The position numbers were made by a program, and so were the translations under genes. A stretch of DNA of 64,000 nucleotides, taken from assembly GCF_014650715.1 (NCBI RefSeq), contig NZ_BMVM01000001.1:186001-250000 (forward strand), in the 5' to 3' direction. Of this stretch, positions 42,683-51,139 are shown piece by piece. Position 1 is the stretch's first letter. The number at the start of each line of letters is the position of its first letter. The notes beneath the pieces were generated by a model. It was not told the DNA's origin, did not search any database, and was given only the letters and a program-made list of their open reading frames with translations. This stretch comes from Streptomyces bluensis. Its GTDB lineage: Bacteria; Actinomycetota; Actinomycetes; Streptomycetales; Streptomycetaceae.

Positions 42683-44205
42683 TGTCATCACTAGGCAACC
42701 TCGGTGACGGTTTCCTCACGATCCTGACGCCCATGAACATGCTGTGGGTGCTCGTCGGCGCCCTGCTGGGCACGGCCGTCGGCGTGCTGCCCGGTCTCGG
42801 TTCGGCGATGGCGGTGGCGCTGCTGCTGCCCGTGACCTTCTCGCTCGACCCGGTCGGCGCGTTCATCATGTTCGCCGGCGTGCTGTTCGGCGGGCTGTTC
42901 GGTGACTCGACCGCCGGAATCCTGATGAACACCCCCGGGAACAGCACCGCGATCGCCGGGTCCATCGAGGGCCACCGGATGGCGCGGTCCGGGCGGGCGG
43001 CCCAGGCGCTCGCGACCGCCGCCATCGGCGCGTTCGTCGGCGGCATCCTGTCCTCCGTGCTCGTGGTGTTCTTCGCCCCCTCGCTGGCCGAACTCGCCAC
43101 GCTCTTCGGCCCCGCCGAGTACCTGGCGCTCTCGGTGTTCGCGTTCGTCGCGATCTCGGCCGTGGTGAGCGAGTCGGTGCTCCGGGGTCTGGCCGCCCTG
43201 GTGATCGGCCTCGCGATCGCGCTGGTCGGTGTCGACGGCATGTCCGGCACCGCACGCTTCACCGGAGGGATGCCGGAGTTGTTCGACGGCATCAGCATCG
43301 TGGTGATCACCGTCGGCCTGCTCGCCCTCGGCGAGGTCATCGCCGTCGCCGCACGACGCGGGACCAAGGAGGACCTGCGCGTCATGCCGTCCACCGGCCG
43401 GCTGTGGCTGTCGCGTGCGGAGATCCGGCTGGCGATACCCGCGTGGCTCCGCGGCACCGCGATCGGCGTACCGTTCGGCATCATCCCCGTCGGCGGATCC
43501 GAGGTGCCCACGTTCCTGTCCTACGGCACCGAGCGCAGGCTCGGGTCGCGTCGCGCGGACTCCCTGTTCGGCAAGGGCGCCATCCAGGGCGTGGCCGGTC
43601 CTGAGGCGGCGGGCAACGCCACCGCGGGCACCGCGATGGGGGCCCTGCTCGCGCTGGGCCTGCCGACGTCGGCGACGGCCGCCGTCATGCTCGCCGCGTT
43701 CCGCCAGTACGGCCTCCAGCCCGGACCTCTGCTCTTCGAGCGGGCGAGTGAGCTGGTGTGGGCGCTGCTGGCCAGCTTCTTCGTGGCCATGGCCGTCCTG
43801 CTCGTGCTCAACCTGCCGTTCGCGCCGCTGTGGGCGAAGCTGCTCAAGGTGCCCCGGCACTACCTCTACAGCGGGATCACCGTGTTCGCCATGCTGGGTG
43901 TCTACGCGACCAGCAGCAAGATCCTCGACCTCGTCCTCGTGCTGGCCATCGGCCTCCTCGGCTTCGCCATGCGCCGCTACGGGTTGCCCGTCGCCCCCGT
44001 CCTCATCGCGGTCATCCTCGGCCCGCTCGCCGAGACCGAGTTCCGCCGCGCGATGGCGGTCAGCGAAGGCGACCCGTCGGTGCTGGTGTCGAGTCCGATC
44101 ACGATCGTCCTCTACCTCGTGCTCGCGCTCGGCGTCACCGGCCTGCTGGTCCAGCGCGCCCGGAACCGCGGCCGGGCCATCGCATCGGAGGCGAATCCAT
44201 CCTGA
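42682..44205 (+). CDS. tctA: Tripartite tricarboxylate transporter, large membrane subunit
   Basis: A 507-residue transporter subunit with about 11-12 helices. Conserved TctA motifs are 'GVLPGLGSAMAVALLLPVTFSLDP', 'GGLFGDSTAGILMNTPGNSTAIAG' and the internal repeat-like 'GVAGPEAAGNATAGTAMGALLALGLPTSATAAVMLAAF', which form the substrate and sodium/proton site. Its ATG shares a base with the tctB stop (TGATG). With TctB and TctC it imports a carboxylic acid, presumably the substrate of the CoA-transferase/lyase/aldolase genes on the other side of the divergent promoter. Confidence 0.92.
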   Translation: MSSLGNLGDGFLTILTPMNMLWVLVGALLGTAVGVLPGLGSAMAVALLLPVTFSLDPVGAFIMFAGVLFGGLFGDSTAGILMNTPGNSTAIAGSIEGHRMARSGRAAQALATAAIGAFVGGILSSVLVVFFAPSLAELATLFGPAEYLALSVFAFVAISAVVSESVLRGLAALVIGLAIALVGVDGMSGTARFTGGMPELFDGISIVVITVGLLALGEVIAVAARRGTKEDLRVMPSTGRLWLSRAEIRLAIPAWLRGTAIGVPFGIIPVGGSEVPTFLSYGTERRLGSRRADSLFGKGAIQGVAGPEAAGNATAGTAMGALLALGLPTSATAAVMLAAFRQYGLQPGPLLFERASELVWALLASFFVAMAVLLVLNLPFAPLWAKLLKVPRHYLYSGITVFAMLGVYATSSKILDLVLVLAIGLLGFAMRRYGLPVAPVLIAVILGPLAETEFRRAMAVSEGDPSVLVSSPITIVLYLVLALGVTGLLVQRARNRGRAIASEANPS

Positions 44206-44358
44206 CCGCGCCGGCCGCGCGCCCGCGGTACGAGGGACTCCTTCCGACCGCCCGGTGCGACAGCGCTCCGGGCGGGGTCCCCCGACACGGGTGGGCGTGG
44301 GGCACCCACCGGCTCCGTCCGGACCATGGGCCCGGTCGCTGTGGGCGCCGGGACTACG

Positions 44359-45441
44359 ATGAATCCTGGCAGGCCACACGGGCAAGGCCAGGGCTGGGGA
44401 GGATTTCTGAACAAGGTCACGATTCGGGACGTCGCCGAGTTCGCCCAGGTGTCCCAGGCCACGGTCTCGAACTACTTCCACAAACCCCGCAAACTTTCGG
44501 ATGCGACTCGGGAGCGGATCCGGCAGGCGGTGGAGACGCTGGGTTTCGTGCCCAACGACGCGGCCCGCACGCTGCGGACCGGTGTCAGCCCGGTGATCGG
44601 GTACGTGGCGTTCGAGTTGGCCAGCGCGACAACTCCGGAGATCGCCGCCGCGATCGAGCGGCGCGTCTCCGCCCAGGACATGTATCTGCTCATGGCCAAC
44701 GACACCGGCTCCCGTATGCGCGAGCGCGAGTATCTGAAGCTCTTCGAGCAGCAGCGCGTGGCCGGTGTCATCATCTCGCCGGTGGGTGACGTGGAAGCCG
44801 AACTGGCGCGTTTGCGGCGGCGCGGCATCGCGAGTGTGCTCAGCGCACGACGCGCGGTCTCCCCCGGCCAGGCGTCGGTTTCGACGGACCATGTGGCAGG
44901 CGCTCGGCTCGCCGTCCAGCACCTCATCGAACTGGGCCGTCGCAGGATCGGGTTCGTCGCGTCCTCGCTGGACCTGCAACAGGTCGCGGACCGGCAGCGG
45001 GGAGCGCTGTCCGTGATCGAAACAGTGGCCGACGCCGCTTTTGAGATCATTTCCGTGCCCGAGCGCACCGTGGAGGCCGGCATCGCGTGCGCCGACCGGC
45101 TCGCCCGTCGCAGGCCCGCCGACCGCCCCGACGCCCTCTTCTGTGTCAACGACCTGCTGGCCATCGGGATCGTCAGCTCCTTCGTGACGGGCGGGAGCGT
45201 TCGCGTACCGGAGGACATCGCGGTCATGGGCTACGACGACATCGAGTTCGCCCAGTCCACCATCGTCCCCTTGAGCACGGTGCGCACACCGCATGCCCAG
45301 TTGGGGGCAGCCGCGGCGGACCTGCTGTTCGACGAGATCGCGTTCCTGCGTGGCTCCGAAGCCGTGGGCGAGGAACGCGTCGCCCACCAGATCGAGTTCA
45401 CGCCCGAACTGGTGGTACGTGCCTCCACCATCGGCACCTGA
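44359..45441 (+). CDS. LacI family transcriptional regulator
   Basis: A LacI/GalR regulator of 360 residues as drawn. The HTH is 'VTIRDVAEFAQVSQATVSNYFHKPRKLSDATRERI' with hinge 'LGFVPNDAARTLRTG', followed by a periplasmic-binding-like sugar-sensing domain (VIGYVAFELA, VIISPVGDVEAEL, DALFCVNDLLAIGI, IAVMGYDDIEFAQ). The start is uncertain: the ATG at 44359 has a weak site, while a strong GGGGAGGA at 44396-44403 is followed by CTG at 44407, exactly where LacI proteins usually begin (NKVTIRDVA), so a CTG start is plausible. It precedes the transporter/rhamnosidase operon, where two matching operators are seen. Confidence 0.88.
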   Translation: MNPGRPHGQGQGWGGFLNKVTIRDVAEFAQVSQATVSNYFHKPRKLSDATRERIRQAVETLGFVPNDAARTLRTGVSPVIGYVAFELASATTPEIAAAIERRVSAQDMYLLMANDTGSRMREREYLKLFEQQRVAGVIISPVGDVEAELARLRRRGIASVLSARRAVSPGQASVSTDHVAGARLAVQHLIELGRRRIGFVASSLDLQQVADRQRGALSVIETVADAAFEIISVPERTVEAGIACADRLARRRPADRPDALFCVNDLLAIGIVSSFVTGGSVRVPEDIAVMGYDDIEFAQSTIVPLSTVRTPHAQLGAAAADLLFDEIAFLRGSEAVGEERVAHQIEFTPELVVRASTIGT

Positions 45442-45483
45442 CCCCTCCCTGCGTCACTGTGCGTGACGCCCCGCACAGCGCTA

Positions 45484-45497
45484 GTAAATCGTTTCAC
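45484..45497. promoter_or_regulatory. LacI-type operator O1 of the rhamnoside operon
   Basis: GTAAATCGTTTCAC is an imperfect palindrome with central CG, 42 bases after the lacI stop codon. It shares CGTTTCA and flanking GTAA with the inverted site at 45561, 77 bases away. Confidence 0.55.
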
Positions 45498-45560
45498 CTC
45501 TTTCCTTGCTGGCCTCTTGACGGCGCTGTCACTCCGCCGTTCTCATTGCCCGCAACACCG

Positions 45561-45574
45561 TTGAAACGTATTAC
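45561..45574. promoter_or_regulatory. LacI-type operator O2 of the rhamnoside operon
   Basis: TTGAAACGTATTAC reads GTAATACGTTTCAA on the minus strand, closely matching O1. It lies 44 bases upstream of the transporter start codon. A possible -35 (TTGACG, 45517-45522) lies between the two sites, so both could act on one promoter. Confidence 0.55.
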
Positions 45575-45617
45575 CACTGGCTGGGCGGAAGACCGCCGGT
45601 GAAGGATGGAGCACCTC

Positions 45618-46922
45618 ATGGCGGAGACGAACGCGGGCTCGCCACAGCTCGACCGCAGACACTGGATGCTGGCCGTGGCCGCCGGCATGGCCTCATTCCT
45701 CGACTCGGGAGCCATCATCTCGGTCGGTCTCGGGCTGGCTCTGTGGAAGGAGAGCTTCGGACTCGATGTCTGGACCGTGGGCGTACTGGGATCGACCCTG
45801 ACGCTGTTCATCGCGGTCGGCGCCCTGACCGGAGGTCGCGTCGCCGATCTCTTCGGCCGTGGGCGGGTTTTCTCCCTGACCATCCTGCTGTACGCCGTGG
45901 CTGCCGTCGCGGTGGCCCTCGCACCCAACTCCACTGTTCTCGTCGTCGGCGTCATCCTGATCGGGATGGCGGCCGGAGCGGACCTGCCGACCTCGATCGC
46001 CGTGCTGTCGGAGAGGGCCCCGGCCGGTGCTCAGGGCCGGCTCGTGGCGTTCACCCATGTGATGTGGACCGCCGGTGTGGTGTTCGCGACCTCTCTGGGG
46101 TTCGCCGTGTCCACGCTCGGCACGTTCGGCATCAGGTTGATCTTCGCGACGCTCGCGGCACTCGCCGTGGCGACCTTCGCGTTCCGTTCCTTCTACACAC
46201 CGTTCCGGCAGCTGGAGGCGGAGTCCGACGCCCGGCACACCTCCTCGGGGGTCGACCCCCTCCGGGCGCTTCCGCTGCGCACGCTGTTCCGCGACCGGAC
46301 GTTCCGCGTCATGATCCTCCTGACCGCTCTGTTCTATCTGTTCTTCACCCTCGTCGCGAACACCTTCGGCTCGTTCAAGACCTACTTCCTCGTCGAGGTC
46401 GGCGACACCTCCCAGACCGTCGCCACCGCACTGTCCTTCGTGACCACGCTCATCGGCCTCGCCGGGACCATCGTGTTCACCCGTATCGCCGACACGAGGT
46501 GGCGCAGCCGGTTCTTCGCCGCGGGCGTCGCGGTGTTCGCCTCCTGCCAGTTGCTCATCGCCGTCACCGGCGGAGTCATCCTGCCCGCGATGATCGCCGC
46601 CCTCGTCCTCTACAACATCGGCTTCCCGTTCGTCGGTGAGGCGCTGTACAAGATCTGGACGCAGGAGTCGTTCCCGGTCAACGCCCGGGCAACGGTCCAG
46701 GGCGCCACCATGGCCATCGCCCGCTTCATCGCGTCGGCGTTCGCGCTCGTCACACCGGCGCTGATCGACTGGAGCCCGTCCGGCCTCTATTACCTGCTGA
46801 CCTTCTTCGCGCTGGTCTCGGGATTCATCGGCATGCTGATCATCCGCCGCGACCGTGCCGCCTCAGCGTCCTTGGCGGCGCCGCGCACCCTGGACGCCCC
46901 GGTTGCCGGAGACGCCCGGTGA
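45618..46922 (+). CDS. MFS transporter, likely rhamnoside uptake
   Basis: A 434-residue, 12-helix major facilitator of the sugar-porter/metabolite:H+ symporter type. Motif A appears as 'GGRVADLFGRGRVF' between helices 2 and 3, and 'GRIADTRWRSRF'-like sequence (TRIADTRWRSR) follows helix 8. The ATG at 45618 is six bases after GGAG; an ATG at 45606 has its site too close. The stop overlaps the rhamnosidase GTG (GTGA), and both lie behind LacI-type operators, so it most likely imports the rhamnose-containing glycoside that the cytosolic GH78 enzyme then cleaves. Confidence 0.85.
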   Translation: MAETNAGSPQLDRRHWMLAVAAGMASFLDSGAIISVGLGLALWKESFGLDVWTVGVLGSTLTLFIAVGALTGGRVADLFGRGRVFSLTILLYAVAAVAVALAPNSTVLVVGVILIGMAAGADLPTSIAVLSERAPAGAQGRLVAFTHVMWTAGVVFATSLGFAVSTLGTFGIRLIFATLAALAVATFAFRSFYTPFRQLEAESDARHTSSGVDPLRALPLRTLFRDRTFRVMILLTALFYLFFTLVANTFGSFKTYFLVEVGDTSQTVATALSFVTTLIGLAGTIVFTRIADTRWRSRFFAAGVAVFASCQLLIAVTGGVILPAMIAALVLYNIGFPFVGEALYKIWTQESFPVNARATVQGATMAIARFIASAFALVTPALIDWSPSGLYYLLTFFALVSGFIGMLIIRRDRAASASLAAPRTLDAPVAGDAR

Positions 46923-49735
46923 CGACCACGGAACACGAGGTGCGCGTCCACGCCGTCCGCATCGGCTGGACCGACGACACCTTCACACCTGTCCCCTGTC
47001 CCCCGCTCTCCTGGAAGACCACCACCGCGCTGCCCTCGTGGATGCAGTCCGCGGCCGAGGTCGCCGTCACACGCCAGGGCGTGACCACGACTGTTCGGGT
47101 CGTCGGACCTGACGCTGTCCACGTCCCCTGGCCCTTCCCGCCGCTCGAACCCCGCGAGACGGCCCGGGTCCGGGTCCGGGTCCACGGGCAGGACGGATCG
47201 AGTTCCCCGTGGAGCGCGGACACGGAGATCACAGCAGGTTTCCTGCCCCCCGACGGCTGGCAGGCCCGCTTCATCGGCTCCGGTTCCGAGACGCCCCACC
47301 TCCTGCGGGCCGACTTCGACGTACGGGGCACCGTGCGGCGAGCCCTGCTGCACTCCACCGCGTTCGGCGCCTACGACATTCAGGTCAACGGAGCCGCGGT
47401 CGACGACGCCGAACTGAAACCCGGCTGGACCAGCTACCAGTGGCGTGTCCATCTCGACGTGGCGGACGTCACCACTCATATCCGTCCCGGCCGCAACGCC
47501 CTCGGTATCGTCCTCACCGGCGGCTGGTACACGGAGCGTTTCGGCTTCCGGGACGCCGCGCGCCGCTTCTACCAAGGTGCTCCGGCCGCGGCCGCGCAGC
47601 TCACGCTCGAATACGAGGACGGGACCGTGGAGACGGTCCTCACGGACGAGCGGTGGCGCTGGTCACCGGGGCCGGTCGTGTCGGCGAGCCTCTACCAGGG
47701 CGAGAACTACGACGCCCGACGGCACATGCCGGGGTGGTCGGGTCCGTCGTTCGACGACTCGGCCTGGGCGCCGGTGCGCACGGTCGCCGTTCCGGAGGTC
47801 ATTCCGACCCCGCGCGCCCTGCCGCCGGTCCGTGTCGTCGAGCACCGCCCCGTCGAACGGGTCCTGACCACGCCGAGCGGCAAGACCGTCCTCGACTTCG
47901 GACAGAACCTCGTCGGTCGCCTCCGCATCCGCGTCAGCGGAGAGCGAGGACATGCCATCACCCTGCGCCACGCGGAGGTGCTGGAACACGGGGAACTCGG
48001 CACCCGGCCCTTGCGCAACGCCGCCGCGACGGACCGCTACGTTCTCAGCGGAGAGGGAGAGGAGACCTGGGAACCCAGGTGGACCTTCCACGGCTTCCGC
48101 TATGTGCAGGTCGACAACTGGCCCGACACACTCACACCGGACCAGGTGTCGGCCGCCGTCCTGCACACCGACATGCCGAGAACCGGTGGCTTCACCACCT
48201 CGCACACACTCCTGCAGCGGTTTCACGACAACGTCGTATGGGGCATGCGGGGCAACTTCCTCTCCGTCCCGACGGACTGCCCGCAACGCGACGAGCGCCT
48301 CGGCTGGACCGGCGACCTCCAGGTCTTCGCCCCGACCGCCACCTTCCTGTACGACTGCGGCGCCTTCCTGCGGTCCTGGCTGGACGACGTGATGCTTGAG
48401 CAGCAGGCGGCGAACGGAGTCGTGCCCATGGTCGTGCCCGCGGTGATCCCGCAGGTGCCCGGCCTCTTCCAACCGGTCGCGGCCTGGGGGGACGCCATCA
48501 CGGTCGTACCGTCCGTCCTGTGGGAGCGCTTCGCGGACCGTGACATCCTTCAGCGGTGCTTCCCCTGGATGGCGGCATGGGTCGATGTCGTCAGGTCCAG
48601 GACGAAGGGCGCCCTGTTGTGGGAGGAGGGGCTGCAGTTCGGCGACTGGCTCGACCCCGACGCACCACCCGAGAAGCCCGGCGACGCCAAGACCGACGCC
48701 GGCATCGTGGCCACGGCCTACTTCTTCCGGTCGGCGGATCTGACCGCCAAGGCGGCCGCCCTGCTCGGCCGGGACGACGACGCCCGTCGCTACGCAGATC
48801 TGGCCGCACGCATCGGGCAGGCATTCCGCGACGCCTACGTCACCCCGCGCGGCCGCATGATGTCCGACGCGCCGACCGCCTACGCCCTCAGCATCGTCTT
48901 CGGTCTGGTGGACGGTGCGCGACGTCAAGCGCTCGGCGACCGCCTGCGTGACCTCGTCCGCGCCGCCGGTTACCGCATCTCCACCGGCTTCGTCGGCACC
49001 CCGATCATCTGTGAGGCACTCTCTTCCACGGGGCACGCGGCCGCCGCCTCAAGGCTGCTGGCCCAGACGGAGTGCCCGTCGTGGCTGTACCCGGTGATGA
49101 TGGGTGCCACCACCGTGTGGGAGCGCTGGGACTCGATGCTCGAAGACGGATCGATCAACCCTGGGCAGATGACCTCGTTCAACCACTACGCCCTGGGCGC
49201 CGTGGCCGACTGGCTCCACACGCATGTCGCCGGTCTCTCTCCCCTGGAACCGGCCTACCGCGTGATCCGGATCGCGCCCACCGTGCTGAACGACCTGGAC
49301 GACGCTTCGGCGTGGCACGAGACACCGTATGGACGTGCAGGCGCGGGCTGGCGTCGGGAAGGTGACCAGGTGCACTTTCACGCACAGGTACCGCCCAACA
49401 CCAGTGCTGTCGTCGAGCTCCCCTCCGGGGACAGGTTCATGGTCGGAAGCGGTACCCACAGGTGGGTCGAAGACCATCCGAAGCCCACTCCATCGCGAAG
49501 CCCGCTGACTCTCAGCAGCAGCCTGGCCACGATCATCGACGATCAGCAGGCATACCATGCGGTGCTCGGTGCGATAGCGGGCCTCGACGTGGCACGCGCT
49601 GACACCTTCCGCCGGACGACACGGTGGAAGGCCGGACGCGCACTCCGCGAGCCGCTGGACAAGGCGCCTGTGGAAGTCCTGGCAGCGGTCGAACAGGCTC
49701 TCGCCGTGCTGCCGATCGGGGATGCCGAGGGCTGA
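46919..49735 (+). CDS. GH78 alpha-L-rhamnosidase
   Basis: A 938-residue alpha-L-rhamnosidase that removes terminal alpha-L-rhamnose from glycosides. Domains run from an N-terminal fibronectin-like region (to about 110), two beta-sandwich domains (110-340), an (alpha/alpha)6 catalytic barrel (about 390-760) to a C-terminal beta domain. Catalytic motifs are 'CPQRDERLGWTGDLQVF' with the general acid and 'MMGATTVWERWDS' with the general base Glu. The last 90 residues after 'GTHRWVEDH' are an extra helical tail. There is no signal peptide, so it acts in the cytoplasm on imported substrate. GTG start overlaps the transporter stop. Confidence 0.92.
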   Translation: MTTTEHEVRVHAVRIGWTDDTFTPVPCPPLSWKTTTALPSWMQSAAEVAVTRQGVTTTVRVVGPDAVHVPWPFPPLEPRETARVRVRVHGQDGSSSPWSADTEITAGFLPPDGWQARFIGSGSETPHLLRADFDVRGTVRRALLHSTAFGAYDIQVNGAAVDDAELKPGWTSYQWRVHLDVADVTTHIRPGRNALGIVLTGGWYTERFGFRDAARRFYQGAPAAAAQLTLEYEDGTVETVLTDERWRWSPGPVVSASLYQGENYDARRHMPGWSGPSFDDSAWAPVRTVAVPEVIPTPRALPPVRVVEHRPVERVLTTPSGKTVLDFGQNLVGRLRIRVSGERGHAITLRHAEVLEHGELGTRPLRNAAATDRYVLSGEGEETWEPRWTFHGFRYVQVDNWPDTLTPDQVSAAVLHTDMPRTGGFTTSHTLLQRFHDNVVWGMRGNFLSVPTDCPQRDERLGWTGDLQVFAPTATFLYDCGAFLRSWLDDVMLEQQAANGVVPMVVPAVIPQVPGLFQPVAAWGDAITVVPSVLWERFADRDILQRCFPWMAAWVDVVRSRTKGALLWEEGLQFGDWLDPDAPPEKPGDAKTDAGIVATAYFFRSADLTAKAAALLGRDDDARRYADLAARIGQAFRDAYVTPRGRMMSDAPTAYALSIVFGLVDGARRQALGDRLRDLVRAAGYRISTGFVGTPIICEALSSTGHAAAASRLLAQTECPSWLYPVMMGATTVWERWDSMLEDGSINPGQMTSFNHYALGAVADWLHTHVAGLSPLEPAYRVIRIAPTVLNDLDDASAWHETPYGRAGAGWRREGDQVHFHAQVPPNTSAVVELPSGDRFMVGSGTHRWVEDHPKPTPSRSPLTLSSSLATIIDDQQAYHAVLGAIAGLDVARADTFRRTTRWKAGRALREPLDKAPVEVLAAVEQALAVLPIGDAEG

Positions 49736-49775
49736 CCCCCCCAGCGCGGGTCGTCATGTTCTGCGCGTCCCGGCT

Positions 49776-49802
49776 GGCCAGGGCCCGAGGCGGGCCCCGG
49801 CC
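49776..49802. terminator. Bidirectional terminator hairpin
   Basis: GGCCAGGGCCCG (49776-49787) pairs with CGGGCCCCGGCC (49791-49802) over 12 positions with one mismatch and a three-base loop. It lies 40 bases after the rhamnosidase stop and between converging genes. There is no T run, which is common for streptomycete terminators. Confidence 0.65.
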
Positions 49803-49932
49803 AACCGTCACATCACGGGCCTACGTGCGTGCGCCGGTCACTGCCTCTCGCGCAGGGCAGGTGCGCGCCGGAACAGCGGGCGAAGGAGAACGAGTCGCGC
49901 ACTGAGTCGCTCCGGACGATCGATCGGGCCGC

Positions 49933-51027
49933 TCAGGCCTTGAGAGCGTCGATCAGGGCCTTGGTCACGTCCTCCGTCGTGGACGTGCCGCCGACGTCGC
50001 GAGTGAGGATACCCGCCGCGGTCGTGGCCTCGATCGCCTTGTTCAGGCGGGCCGCCTGCTCCGGCAGGCCGAAGTGCTCCAGCATCAGCGCGGCACTGCC
50101 GACCGCACCGATCGGGTTGGCCAGTCCCTGCCCCGCGATGTCCGGGGCGGAGCCGTGCACGGGCTCGAACATGCTGGGGAAGCGGCGCTCGGGGTTGAGG
50201 TTGGCGCTGGCGGCCAGGCCCAGGCTGCCGGCGAGGGCGCTGCCGAGGTCGGAAAGGATGTCGGCGTTGAGGTTGGAGGCCACGACGACCGAGAGGTCCT
50301 CGGGGTGCAGGACGAACTTCGCGGACATCGCGTCCACCAGCACGCTCTCGGTCTCCACGTCCGGGTAGTCGGCGGAGACGCGCTTGAAGACGTCGTCCCA
50401 CAGGACCATGCCGTACTGCTGAGCATTGCTCTTGGTCACGGAGGAGACCTTCTTGCGGTCCCGGGTGCGGGCCAGGTCGAAGGCGAAGCGCATGATCCGT
50501 TCACAGCCCACCTCGGTGAACAGGGCGGACTGGACGGCGACTTCGCCGCCGGGCCCGCGTCCGCCGAGGTTGCGGCCGCCGAGGCCCGCGTACTCGCCCT
50601 CGCTGTTCTCGCGGACGACGACCCAGTCGAGGTCCGTGTCGTCGGCCTTACGCAGAGGACTGTGCACGCCAGGCAGGAAGTGCACGGGGCGGACGTTGGC
50701 CCACTGGTCGAAGTTCTGGCAGATCTTCAGGCGGAGGCCCCACAGGCTGATGTGGTCGGGGACGGTGGGCCAGCCGACCGCGCCGAAGTAGATCGCGTCG
50801 AAGTCCTTGAGCCGCTCCAGGCCGTCGTCGTCGATCATCTTGCCGGTTCGCTCGTAGAAGTCGCAGCCCCAGGGGAACTCCTCCCAGGCGAAGGCGAAGG
50901 GAGCGGCAGTCGGCTTGGAGGTCTCGGCCAGGGCGTCCAGGACGGCGCGCCCGGCGGCGACGACTTCCCTACCCACGCCGTCGGCGGGGATGGCGGCGAT
51001 ACGGAACGTGCGGGGTGCGGCTGTCAT
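49933..51027 (-). CDS. Tartrate dehydrogenase (isocitrate/isopropylmalate dehydrogenase family)
   Basis: A 364-residue metal- and NAD-dependent beta-decarboxylating dehydrogenase. Motifs include 'IAAIPADGVGREVV', the substrate-binding 'VVVRENSEGEYAGLGGR', 'SVTKSNAQQYGMVLWDDVF', metal-ligand Asp residues in 'LVDAMSAKFVLHPEDLSVVVASNLNADILSDL', and 'PVHGSAPDIAGQGLANPIGA'. The ENSEGEYAG form fits tartrate dehydrogenase/D-malate dehydrogenase rather than LeuB. Such enzymes turn tartrate into oxaloglycolate or D-glycerate. A LysR-type box lies at 51115-51129, and LysR, glycerate kinase and dicarboxylate transporter genes follow upstream, completing a tartrate pathway. Confidence 0.87.
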   Translation of the reverse strand: MTAAPRTFRIAAIPADGVGREVVAAGRAVLDALAETSKPTAAPFAFAWEEFPWGCDFYERTGKMIDDDGLERLKDFDAIYFGAVGWPTVPDHISLWGLRLKICQNFDQWANVRPVHFLPGVHSPLRKADDTDLDWVVVRENSEGEYAGLGGRNLGGRGPGGEVAVQSALFTEVGCERIMRFAFDLARTRDRKKVSSVTKSNAQQYGMVLWDDVFKRVSADYPDVETESVLVDAMSAKFVLHPEDLSVVVASNLNADILSDLGSALAGSLGLAASANLNPERRFPSMFEPVHGSAPDIAGQGLANPIGAVGSAALMLEHFGLPEQAARLNKAIEATTAAGILTRDVGGTSTTEDVTKALIDALKA

Positions 51028-51114
51028 GGATGCCTCCGGCTCGCTGTCGTGCGGTCGGTTCGAGTCAACACACCGGCTCGGTGGCGCGTCCAAGACCTGC
51101 TTTCGATACGACGT

Positions 51115-51129
51115 ATAGGCGTGGCCGAT
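51115..51129. promoter_or_regulatory. LysR T-N11-A box upstream of tartrate dehydrogenase
   Basis: ATAGGC-GTG-GCCGAT is an inverted repeat containing T-N11-A. Its extended form (51114-51132) matches the site at 54736-54754 at 15 of 19 positions. It ends 88 bases upstream of the tartrate dehydrogenase start. Confidence 0.55.
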
Positions 51130-51139
51130 CGGTCCTGCG

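Noticed and set aside
42691..45387. Very long open frame (898 codons) on the minus strand opposite tctA and lacI
   Set aside because: Composition is Arg/Gly/Asp/Gln-rich with no domain, no ribosome site, and it lies antisense to two clear genes. High-GC genomes produce such open antisense frames.
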